Position numbers and translations under genes: made by a program
The notes under the pieces: generated by a model
Database searches by the model: none
The model's input: the letters and a program-made list of their open reading frames with translations, nothing else
Told to the model about the DNA's origin: nothing
Origin: Ramlibacter sp.
GTDB lineage: Bacteria > Pseudomonadota > Gammaproteobacteria > Burkholderiales > Burkholderiaceae_C
Direction: 5' to 3'
Assembly: GCA_025351615.1 (NCBI GenBank)
Contig: JANXVP010000200.1
Span: forward strand, 1 to 6,164
Length of the DNA stretch: 6,164 nt
Shown: in pieces, positions 1 to 6,164 of the stretch
Position numbering within the stretch: position 1 is the stretch's first letter
Layout: each line of letters opens with the position of its first letter

Positions 1-1098
1 GCCGAACTGCCCAAGGCCGACAAGAGCAGGTTCTACATGCTGCGTGTGTTCGGCAACCAGGCGCACGAAGTCTGGGACGTCAGCGACCCGGCGAAACCGG
101 CGCTGCTCACCACCATCGTCAAGGGCCTGAAGGGGACGCACAAGAACTTCTGGGAATGCGACACCGGCATTGCCTACCTGGTGTCGGGCCATCCCCAGTG
201 GCGCACCACCCGGATGACGCAGATCTACAACCTGGCCGACCCGGCCAGGCCAGTTTTCATCCGCGACTTCGGCCTGGTCGGCCAGCAACCGGGCGCGGGT
301 GGGGCGGTGCCGACCTCGGTGCACGGCGCGATCTCCACCGGTCCCAAAGGCAACCGCGTGTACTTCGGCTACGGCACCAACACCGAAGGCGTGGTGCAGA
401 TCGTTGACCGCGCCAGGCTGCTCGGCGGCGCAGCCGACCCGACGCCGGAGAACCTGCTGGCGCCCCAGATTGCGCGGCTGGACCTGCCGCCGATGCATGG
501 CGCGCACACGGTGTTTCCGGTGCCGGCCATGCCGATCGCCGAGTTCTCCAGGAACCTGCTGGGCAAGACCCGCGACTTCCTGGTGATCACCGACGAGGCG
601 ATCCAGAAGGAATGCCTGGAGGGGCGGCAGATGGCGTGGTTCGTCGATGCGACCACCGAGACCAAGCCGTTCGGCGTCGCCAGCTGGACGGTGCCGGAAA
701 AGAGCGGCAATTTCTGCTCGCGCGGCGGCCGCTTCGGCACCCACTCGTCCAACGAGAGCTTCACCCCGGTCTATTACCGGAAGATCATGTTCTTCGCTCA
801 CTTCAACGCCGGCGTGCGGGCGGTGGACATTCGCGATCCCTTCAACCCGAAGGAGATCGGCTTCTACATCCCGGCGATCAACAAGAACACCGTGGTGCTG
901 GAGACGCCGGCCGGCATGATCGCGGCCAAGCTGCCTTACACCGCCGCAGCGGACAGGCTGGCGATCCAGACCAACAACGTCGAGGTCGACGACCGCGGCT
1001 ATATCTACATCGTCGACCGCGCCAACACCGGCATGCACATCCTCGAACTGACCGGTCCGGCGCGCGACATCGCTGACTGGACTGCCGCCGTCAATTAA
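1..1098 (+). CDS. LVIVD-repeat beta-propeller protein, 5'-truncated by window edge
   Basis: The reading frame is open from base 1 to the TAA at 1096-1098, giving 365 visible residues. The ATG at 37 is internal, because the frame runs on upstream and it lies just before a repeat motif, so the true start is outside the window. The protein shows repeats of the LVIVD type, each ending in a D-x-x-D-P-x-x-P turn: VWDVSDPAKP (near 67-96), IYNLADPARP (near 223-252) and VDIRDPFNP (near 823-849). Further strands read QIVDRA, LVITDEA and YIYIVDRANTG. Such repeats fold into beta-propellers that are usually exported, but the N-terminus that would show a signal peptide is missing. Histidines recur at the same place in four blades (codons 139, 322, 505 and 742), which hints at a bound metal. 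The gene is followed after 15 bases by a predicted lipoprotein amidohydrolase and is probably co-transcribed with it. No enzymatic role can be assigned. The fold is well supported; the function is unknown. Confidence 0.85.
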   Translation, partial: AELPKADKSRFYMLRVFGNQAHEVWDVSDPAKPALLTTIVKGLKGTHKNFWECDTGIAYLVSGHPQWRTTRMTQIYNLADPARPVFIRDFGLVGQQPGAGGAVPTSVHGAISTGPKGNRVYFGYGTNTEGVVQIVDRARLLGGAADPTPENLLAPQIARLDLPPMHGAHTVFPVPAMPIAEFSRNLLGKTRDFLVITDEAIQKECLEGRQMAWFVDATTETKPFGVASWTVPEKSGNFCSRGGRFGTHSSNESFTPVYYRKIMFFAHFNAGVRAVDIRDPFNPKEIGFYIPAINKNTVVLETPAGMIAAKLPYTAAADRLAIQTNNVEVDDRGYIYIVDRANTGMHILELTGPARDIADWTAAVN

Positions 1099-1102
1099 CC
1101 CG

Positions 1103-1108
1103 AAGGAG
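1103..1108 (+). promoter_or_regulatory. Ribosome binding site of the amidohydrolase gene
   Basis: AAGGAG lies five bases before the ATG at 1114 and is the clearest Shine-Dalgarno sequence at any gene start in this window. It sits entirely in the 15-base gap after the propeller stop codon, fixes the amidohydrolase start, and supports translation of the second gene from a shared message. Confidence 0.85.
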
Positions 1109-1113
1109 ACGCG

Positions 1114-2238
1114 ATGAACCCCACCCGAAGAACCATCCTGCGCAGCGGCGCCGGCGTCGTGACCGGCATCGCGCTGGCCGGTTGCAGCACGCTCGACGCG
1201 GCGCGCGCCCTCGCCCCGGCCGACCCGGCTGTCCGGGTCGAGAACTACTCGGCGCCCGGACCGGTCGTCATCGACGGCCGCCGGGTGAGAACCATCGACG
1301 TGCACGCGCATTGCTACGTGCCCGAAGCACTGGCCCTGCTGGGCGCGGAGGCAGACAGCGTGCTGCCACCAGTGAAGGGCGTGAAGGAGCACTTCATCGT
1401 CGTCGAAGAGCGCCTGCGCGCGATGGACGCCATGCGCATCGACATGGAAATCCTGAGCATCAACCCGTTCTGGTACCGCCGCGACCGCGCCATCACGGAG
1501 CGCATCACGCGGCTCCAGAACGAGAAGATGGCCGAGCTGTGCGCCGTCAATCCGCAGCGGCTGGGGGCGTTTGCGTCGCTGCCGCTGCAGTTTCCCGACG
1601 CCGCGGTGCGCGAGCTCGATTACGCGATCATGAAGCTCGGAATGAAGGGCGTGGCCGTTGGCGCCAGCGTCTCGGGCACGGATTTCTCCGACCCCCAGTT
1701 CCATCCCGTGTGGGCCCGCGCCGAGGAGCTGGGCGCGACACTCTTCATCCATCCGCAATCCACGCCGGAGCTGGCCAAGCGGTTCAAGGGCAACGGCTGG
1801 CTGTCCAACACCATCGGCAATCCGCTGGACACCACGATCGCGCTGCAGCGCCTGATTTTCGACGGCACGCTGGACAAGTTTCCCCGGCTCAAGATCTGCG
1901 CCGCCCATGGCGGGGGTTACCTCGGCTCCTATGCACCGCGTTCGGACCACGCCTGCTTCGTCTCGCCGGTCAACTGCGACGCGGCGATCGTGTTGAAAAA
2001 GAAGCCGACCGAGTACCTCAACCAGATCTATTTCGACGCGCTGGTGTTCACGCCCGAAGCGCTGCGGCACCTGGTGGCGCAGGTCGGCACCAGCCAGGTC
2101 GTGATCGGCTCCGACCATCCGATCCCGTGGGAAGAGCACCCGGTCGACCACGTCCTGAACACGCCCAGCCTGAATGGTGCCCAGCGCACGGCGATCCTCG
2201 GCGACAACGCCAGGCGGATGCTGAATCTTCCGGGCTGA
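1114..2238 (+). CDS. Amidohydrolase-2 (ACMSD-like) metal-dependent hydrolase, predicted Tat lipoprotein
   Basis: This 374-residue protein starts at an ATG with a good ribosome binding site. Residues 4-10 read TRRTILR, a twin-arginine motif, followed by a hydrophobic stretch and the lipobox LAGC with Cys24, so export by Tat and lipid anchoring are predicted. The mature part is a TIM-barrel amidohydrolase of the aminocarboxymuconate-semialdehyde decarboxylase (ACMSD) group. It has the metal-binding H-x-H at His64 and His66 (IDVHAH), a third ligand His213 in FIHPQ, His265 in AAHGGGYL, and Asp334 in IGSDHP. The spacing of the last three resembles that of the metal ligands and catalytic His of ACMSD. 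Family members are decarboxylases or hydrolases acting on small carboxylated, often aromatic, compounds; most are cytoplasmic. The substrate here cannot be read from the sequence. It follows the propeller gene closely, and the two may work together at the envelope. Family assignment is firm, export likely, reaction unknown. Confidence 0.9.
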   Translation: MNPTRRTILRSGAGVVTGIALAGCSTLDAARALAPADPAVRVENYSAPGPVVIDGRRVRTIDVHAHCYVPEALALLGAEADSVLPPVKGVKEHFIVVEERLRAMDAMRIDMEILSINPFWYRRDRAITERITRLQNEKMAELCAVNPQRLGAFASLPLQFPDAAVRELDYAIMKLGMKGVAVGASVSGTDFSDPQFHPVWARAEELGATLFIHPQSTPELAKRFKGNGWLSNTIGNPLDTTIALQRLIFDGTLDKFPRLKICAAHGGGYLGSYAPRSDHACFVSPVNCDAAIVLKKKPTEYLNQIYFDALVFTPEALRHLVAQVGTSQVVIGSDHPIPWEEHPVDHVLNTPSLNGAQRTAILGDNARRMLNLPG

Positions 2239-2255
2239 GCCCTCACCCTCAGACC
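2232..2255. terminator. Weak imperfect hairpin over the two convergent stop codons
   Basis: GGGCTGAG (2232-2239) can pair with CTCAGACC (2248-2255) around an eight-base loop, with one mismatch (2234 with 2253). The stem includes the TGA of the amidohydrolase and, on the other strand, the TGA of the peptidase gene. A competing shorter hairpin is GGGC-TGA-GCCC at 2232-2242. Neither is followed by a T-run on either strand, so an intrinsic bidirectional terminator is only a possibility. It is listed because it is the only candidate at a junction with 10 bases between genes. Confidence 0.2.
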
Positions 2256-4312
2256 ATCAATCCCCGCTTCTCGAGCATCGGCTCCACCACCGGGTCGCGG
2301 CCGCGAAAGCTGCGAAACGCCTGGGCCGGTTCGCGCCGGCTGCCGGCACTGTAGATGTGCTTGAGCAAACGCTCCGCCGTTTCGGCATGGAACGGATCGC
2401 CGGCTTCGGTGAACGCGCCGAACGCATCGGCCTCCAGCACCTCGGCCCACATGTAGACGTAGTAGCCGGCCGCATAGCCGGAGCCGGCGAACAGGTGCTG
2501 GAAGTGGGACAGGTAATGGCGCTGGCCGATGTCTTCCGGGATGCCGAGCACCGTGCGCTGGCCCGCCTCGAACTGCGCCAGGTCCACCGGCGTGCCATGC
2601 GGCAGGCTGTGCAGCGCCATGTCGATCAGGGCCGGCCCGGTGTACTGGATGGTGGTCCAGGCCTGGTCGAAGCGCCGCGCCGCGGCCAGCTTGTCGAGCA
2701 GGGCCTGCGGCATCGCCTCGCCGGTCACCCAATGGCGTGCATGGCGCTCGAGAATCTGCGGCTCCAGTGCCCAGTTCTCAAACAGCTGCGACGGCAGTTC
2801 GACAAAGTCGCGCAGCACCCGCGTGCCGGCCAGCCGCTCGTAGCGCACCTGTGACAGCAGCCCATGCAGGCCGTGGCCGAATTCGTGGAACAGGGTCTTC
2901 ACGTCGTCGAAACTGAGCAGCGTCGGGCTGGCCTTGGCGAAATTGTTGTTGTTGATGACGATCGGCAGCGTGCCGCCATTGAGCCCCGACTGGCTGCGAA
3001 AAATGTTCATCCAGGCGCCGCTGCGCTTGGAGGGACGGGCGAAGTTGTCGCCCATGAAGACGCCGATCAGCGTGTCGCTGCGGCCCCGCACCTCCCACAG
3101 GCGCACGTCCGGGTGGTACAGGCCAGGGTTGGCCTGCTCGACAAATTTCAGTCCGAACAGCCGGCCGGCGCAATCGAACATCGCGGCGATCATGTTGTCC
3201 AGCGTGAAATAGGGCTTCAGCTCGGCATCGTCCAGGTCGAATTCTTCCTGGCGCACCTTCTCGGCCAGGTACCGCCAGTCCCAAGCGGCGATCGGCGTCG
3301 GCTGGCCCAGGCGACGGGCCATCGCGGCCAGCCGGACGCGGTCTTCGTCGGCCTTGGCTTTTGCGGGCTCCCAGGCCTTGGCCAGCAGGTCGAGCACCGC
3401 CGCCGTACCGCTGGCCATCCGGTCCGCCAGCGCGTAATCGGCATAGCTCGCATAGCCGTGCAAGGCCGCCTGCTCCTGGCGCAATTGAACGATCCGGGCC
3501 GCGATGGCGCGGTTGTCGTGCTCGCCATCGTGGGCGCCGCGTTGCATCCGCGCGCGCCACACAGCCTCGCGCAGGTCGCGCCGGGCCGAGAACGTCAGGA
3601 AAGGCTCCGCGAGCGATGGCGACAAGGTGACCGCGCTCGCATTCGGGCCCAGTCCACGCTGCTCGGCCGCCGCGCGTGCAGCCGAGCGCACCGACTCCGG
3701 CAATCCTGCGAGGTCGGCATCCTCGCGCAGCGGCAGCAGGAAACCGGATTCGTCGGCCAGCAGGTTCTGCGCGAACTGCGTGGTGAGGTTCGCCAGCTCC
3801 TCGGTCATCTTTCCATAGCGCAGGCGTGCGTCGGGCGCCAGCTTCGCGCCGGCCAGGACAAAGTCCAGGTGGACGCGCTCGAGCAGGCGCATGCTTTCGT
3901 CGTCGAGGCCCAGCGACTGCCGCCTTTCGAACAACGCGTCGATCCGCCCGAACAGGCCCTCGTGCATGTAGAGGGCGTTCTCGTGGGCAGCCAGCCGCGG
4001 AGCGATCTCGCGCTCCGCTGCCTGCAACGCGGGGCTGGTGTCGCTGACCGTGAGGTTGCTGAACAACAGGTCGATGCGGTTGAGCAGCCGGCCGCTGCCA
4101 TCGAGCGCAGCGATCGTGTTGTCGAACGTTGCCGGCTGCTGCTGGCTCGCGATCGCGTCGAGCTCGGCGCGGTGCGCCTGCATCGCCAGTTCGAAGGCGG
4201 GTGCGAAGTGTTCGGGATGCACCTGGCTGAACGGCGGCAGGCCGTAGGGCGAGTCCCAATCCTCCAGCAGCGGATTGCGGGCAGGCTGGGCGGTCGGGAC
4301 AGGGTTGTTCAT
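2249..4312 (-). CDS. dcp: M3 family zinc metallopeptidase, peptidyl-dipeptidase Dcp-like
   Basis: From the ATG at 4312 the protein has 687 residues, close to E. coli Dcp and oligopeptidase A (about 680). It carries the zinc motif HEFGH (2873-2887; His476, Glu477, His480) and the third ligand Glu505 in DFVELPSQ (2798-2800). The C-terminal stretch with GYAAGYY and WAEVL, typical of the M3 substrate-binding domain, follows. Dcp-like stretches include NPLLEDW at the N-terminus, RQSLGLDDESMRLLE, FVLAGAKLA, FDLDDAELKPYF and YHPDVRLWE, and an ending PMLEKRGL. Dcp removes dipeptides from the C-terminus of short peptides and recycles peptides. A TTG at 4336 would add eight residues (MLPVACVP). I prefer the ATG because it gives family length, although neither start has a clear Shine-Dalgarno sequence. 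No signal peptide is encoded from the ATG, so the enzyme is probably cytoplasmic. It lies 54 bases after the alpha/beta hydrolase and converges on the amidohydrolase. The M3 family is certain; Dcp rather than oligopeptidase A is likely. Confidence 0.93.
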   Translation of the reverse strand: MNNPVPTAQPARNPLLEDWDSPYGLPPFSQVHPEHFAPAFELAMQAHRAELDAIASQQQPATFDNTIAALDGSGRLLNRIDLLFSNLTVSDTSPALQAAEREIAPRLAAHENALYMHEGLFGRIDALFERRQSLGLDDESMRLLERVHLDFVLAGAKLAPDARLRYGKMTEELANLTTQFAQNLLADESGFLLPLREDADLAGLPESVRSAARAAAEQRGLGPNASAVTLSPSLAEPFLTFSARRDLREAVWRARMQRGAHDGEHDNRAIAARIVQLRQEQAALHGYASYADYALADRMASGTAAVLDLLAKAWEPAKAKADEDRVRLAAMARRLGQPTPIAAWDWRYLAEKVRQEEFDLDDAELKPYFTLDNMIAAMFDCAGRLFGLKFVEQANPGLYHPDVRLWEVRGRSDTLIGVFMGDNFARPSKRSGAWMNIFRSQSGLNGGTLPIVINNNNFAKASPTLLSFDDVKTLFHEFGHGLHGLLSQVRYERLAGTRVLRDFVELPSQLFENWALEPQILERHARHWVTGEAMPQALLDKLAAARRFDQAWTTIQYTGPALIDMALHSLPHGTPVDLAQFEAGQRTVLGIPEDIGQRHYLSHFQHLFAGSGYAAGYYVYMWAEVLEADAFGAFTEAGDPFHAETAERLLKHIYSAGSRREPAQAFRSFRGRDPVVEPMLEKRGLMV

Positions 4313-4366
4313 GGGCACGCAGGCGACGGGAAGCAACGCAAAGGCCAGTCTATGCGAATCCGGCTG

Positions 4367-5269
4367 TCACGACCGCAATGGCGATGCCAGTTCCAGCACC
4401 GCATCGGCAAACACCCGCGGCACTTCCTGCGGCATGTTGTGGCCGACGCCCGGCACGACGCGGTGAGAGCGTGGGCCGGTGAAACGATGGGCGTGGGCGG
4501 CGGCGCTGGCCGGCGGCCGCACCCCGTCGTCGGCTCCGTCGAAGGTCAGGGTCGGCACGCTGATCGCCGGCTGGGCCGCCAGGCGCCGCTCGATGCCGGC
4601 ATAGGCGGGATCGCCCGCCACCAGGCCGAAGCGATGCCGGTACGACTGGATCACGACGTCGACGAAATCAGGATTGTCGAACGCCGCCGCGCTGCGATCG
4701 AAGCTGGCATCGTCGAAGGTCCAGGTCGGCGACCAGAGCCGCCACAGCAGCCGGGTGAACGCGCGCCGGTCCTTTGCCAGACCCGCGCGCCCGCGCTCGC
4801 TGTGGAAGTAATACTGGTACCAGAGCCGGTGCTCGTTCTGCGGCGTGTCCGGTTCCATGCCGCCGGCGATGTGCTGGATGTTGTAGCTGTTGAAGGACAC
4901 CAGGCCCGCACAGCGCTCCGGCCACAGCGCCGCCACCACGCAGGCTGCCCGGCCGCCCCAGTCGTAGCCTGCCAGTACCGCGCGCGGAATGCCAAGCGCG
5001 TCCATCAAGGCGAGCAGGTCGGCGCCCAACGCCGCCTGTTCGCCGGAGCGGGGAGTGGCGTCGCTCAGGAAGCGTGTCGCGCCGAAGCCGCGCAGGGAGG
5101 GAACGATCACGCGGCAACCCGCGGCGGCAAGGATCGGCGCGACTTCCGCGTAGGCGTGAATGTCGTACGGGAAACCGTGCATCAGGAATACCGGCGGTCC
5201 GTCGGCGGGCCCGGACTCGAAGTAGGCGACGTCGAGGACGCCGGCTTGAAGGTGCTTGATCGGTTCCAT
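4367..5269 (-). CDS. Alpha/beta hydrolase with Asp nucleophile (epoxide hydrolase/dehalogenase type)
   Basis: The protein has 300 residues from the ATG at 5269. A TTG at 5287 would add MSQSVF; neither start has a good ribosome binding site, and the ATG is favoured. The alpha/beta hydrolase core is complete: the oxyanion-hole motif HGFP (residues 31-34), RGFGAT, the nucleophile elbow GYDWGG with Asp103 (codon 4961-4963), a lid region with LWYQYYFH, SYRHRFG and several Trp and Tyr, the likely acid Asp248 in DGADDGV (4526-4528), and His277 in GVGHNMPQE (4439-4441). An Asp at the nucleophile position is typical of epoxide hydrolases and haloalkane or haloacid dehalogenases, which form an alkyl-enzyme ester, and not of Ser esterases. 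There is no signal peptide, so it is probably cytoplasmic. It begins 31 bases after the end of xdhB and is likely in the same transcript. The substrate is unknown; the epoxide hydrolase-like label is family-level only. Confidence 0.9.
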   Translation of the reverse strand: MEPIKHLQAGVLDVAYFESGPADGPPVFLMHGFPYDIHAYAEVAPILAAAGCRVIVPSLRGFGATRFLSDATPRSGEQAALGADLLALMDALGIPRAVLAGYDWGGRAACVVAALWPERCAGLVSFNSYNIQHIAGGMEPDTPQNEHRLWYQYYFHSERGRAGLAKDRRAFTRLLWRLWSPTWTFDDASFDRSAAAFDNPDFVDVVIQSYRHRFGLVAGDPAYAGIERRLAAQPAISVPTLTFDGADDGVRPPASAAAHAHRFTGPRSHRVVPGVGHNMPQEVPRVFADAVLELASPLRS

Positions 5270-5300
5270 GAAGACCGATTGTGACAACCCGCGGGCGAGG

Positions 5301-6164
5301 CTACTTCAACGCCCGCAACACGTTCTCGGCCGTCGCCGGCGCTTCCATCCGCACCAGGGCGCCGGCCGGCTTCGTCGCCGCGACCGCGTCCCGCAGCGCC
5401 TCCCAGACACTGATCGCCAGCATCAACGGCGGCTCGCCCACGGCCTTGCTGCGCAAGACGTTGTCTTCGGGGTTGGGCTGGTGCCAGAGCGCCACGGTGA
5501 AATGCTCCGGGACATCGCCAGTCGCCGGAATCTTGTAGGTGCTGGGCGCGTGCGTGGCGAGGTGACCGTCGTCGTTCCACACCAGCTGCTCGGTCGTCAG
5601 CCAGCCCATGCCCTGGACAAAACCGCCTTCGATCTGGCCGATGTCGATGGCCGGATTGATGCTGGTGCCGACGTCGTGCAGGATGTCGACCTTGAGCACG
5701 CGGCTCTCGCCGGTCAGCGTGTCGATCGCCACCTCGCTGCAGGCTGCACCGTAAGCGAAGTAGAAGAACGGCCGGCCGGTCAGCGTGGCCTTGTCGTAGT
5801 GGATCTTGGGAGTGCGGTAAAAGCCGTCGCTCCACAACTGGATCCGGTTGGCGTACGCGGCCTTGACCACCTCGTCGAAGCTGCGCGTGGATTTGGGCGA
5901 AACCACCTTGCCGTCGGCGAAACCGATGGCCCCGGCGCCGCAGCCGTCCAGCCCGCTGACGAAAGCGGCAAGGTTGTCTCGCACATTGCGCGCTGCGTAC
6001 TGCGCCGCGCGGCCGTTCAGATCGGTGCCGCTGGAGGCAGCGGTTGCCGACGCGTTGGGCACCTTGCTGGTGTCCGTCGCAGTGCAGCGAATCCGTTCGA
6101 ACGGGACACCCAGCTCTTGCGCCACGATCTGCGAGATCTTGGTGTGCAGCCCCTGGCCCATCTC
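5301..6164 (-). CDS. xdhB: Xanthine dehydrogenase molybdopterin-binding subunit, C-terminal part, truncated by window edge
   Basis: The frame is open to the right edge and ends at a TAG at 5301-5303, leaving 287 visible residues of a protein that is normally near 780. The Met codon at 6161 is internal: the text reads E-MGQGLHTK, a conserved cofactor-contact stretch inside the subunit. Other marks are ATAASSGTDLNG, FFYFAYGAACSEV, ILHDVGTSINPAIDIGQIEGG, FVQGMGW, THAPSTYKIP, and SKAVGEPP, whose Glu (codon 5433-5435) is the catalytic base that activates the Mo-bound hydroxyl in this family. These match the XdhB type of two-subunit bacterial xanthine dehydrogenases (Rhodobacter style), which oxidise hypoxanthine and xanthine to urate in the cytoplasm with an XdhA Fe-S/FAD partner. 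XdhA would be expected upstream, outside the window. The gene immediately downstream is an alpha/beta hydrolase, not the maturation factor xdhC. The visible part is intact and the assignment is strong. Confidence 0.93.
   Translation of the reverse strand, partial: EMGQGLHTKISQIVAQELGVPFERIRCTATDTSKVPNASATAASSGTDLNGRAAQYAARNVRDNLAAFVSGLDGCGAGAIGFADGKVVSPKSTRSFDEVVKAAYANRIQLWSDGFYRTPKIHYDKATLTGRPFFYFAYGAACSEVAIDTLTGESRVLKVDILHDVGTSINPAIDIGQIEGGFVQGMGWLTTEQLVWNDDGHLATHAPSTYKIPATGDVPEHFTVALWHQPNPEDNVLRSKAVGEPPLMLAISVWEALRDAVAATKPAGALVRMEAPATAENVLRALK

Noticed and set aside
37..39. ATG at 37 as the start of the propeller gene.
   Set aside because: The frame is open to the left edge and the residues before this Met continue the same strand pattern, so it is an internal Met of a truncated gene.
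1182..2354. A 390-codon plus-strand frame overlapping the amidohydrolase.
   Set aside because: It is a +2-frame shadow with a very Arg- and Gly-rich product, and it runs past the real stop into the antisense of the peptidase. The amidohydrolase frame has all metal ligands and a ribosome binding site.
2943..2955. Short TTG triplet repeat, considered as a microsatellite or slippage site.
   Set aside because: It simply encodes an Asn run (INNNNF) on the minus strand within a position where M3 peptidases are often Asn-rich. It is too short to call a repeat feature.
2778..4259. A 493-codon minus-strand frame inside the peptidase gene.
   Set aside because: It is a shifted frame of the peptidase with low-complexity Arg/Ala/Gly composition and no domain.
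2864..5284. An 806-codon plus-strand open frame running antisense across the peptidase, the spacer and the alpha/beta hydrolase.
   Set aside because: It is rich in Arg, Gln, Val and Ala with no recognisable domain and is exactly opposite two genes with complete catalytic motifs. Those two genes share one frame, and high third-position GC keeps the opposite frame free of stops.
6159..6161. Met codon at 6161 as the start of a small xanthine dehydrogenase protein.
   Set aside because: It lies inside the conserved E-MGQG stretch in the middle of the subunit, so the gene continues beyond the right edge.
1..6164. Possible defence island, mobile element, CRISPR array or RNA gene.
   Set aside because: No direct-repeat array, terminal inverted repeats, transposase, integrase or tRNA-like fold was seen. 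All long stretches are explained by five metabolic or hydrolytic genes with uniform base composition.

Overview
This window comes from the chromosome of a high-GC proteobacterium. By eye GC is about two thirds, with strong G/C at third codon positions. A Xanthomonadales-like (Lysobacteraceae) or Burkholderiales-like host fits the codon use and the protein families, but this is inference because the window holds no marker gene. It is almost entirely coding. I see no RNA gene, insertion sequence, CRISPR array, prophage or origin.

Plus strand (1-2238): the 3' part of a secreted-type beta-propeller gene of the LVIVD-repeat kind is followed after 15 bases, with a good ribosome binding site, by an ACMSD-like metal-dependent amidohydrolase. 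The amidohydrolase N-terminus has both a Tat twin-arginine motif and a lipobox. The two genes look like an operon for a cell-envelope function. The substrate is unknown.

Minus strand (6164-2249, read right to left): the C-terminal part of the molybdopterin-binding subunit of xanthine dehydrogenase (xdhB, start outside the window), an alpha/beta hydrolase with an aspartate nucleophile (epoxide hydrolase or dehalogenase type), and a complete M3 zinc metallopeptidase close to peptidyl-dipeptidase Dcp. Gaps of about 31 and 54 bases would allow co-transcription, but the three activities do not form an obvious pathway.

The two gene sets converge with only 10 bases between the stop codons at 2238 and 2249, where a weak imperfect hairpin overlaps both stops. 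I found no clear new defence or mobile system. The points most worth following are the regularly placed histidines in the propeller, which could form a metal centre, its pairing with a predicted Tat-exported lipoprotein hydrolase, the aspartate-nucleophile hydrolase at the end of xdhB, and a lipobox-like hydrophobic stretch in frame just upstream of the Dcp start.
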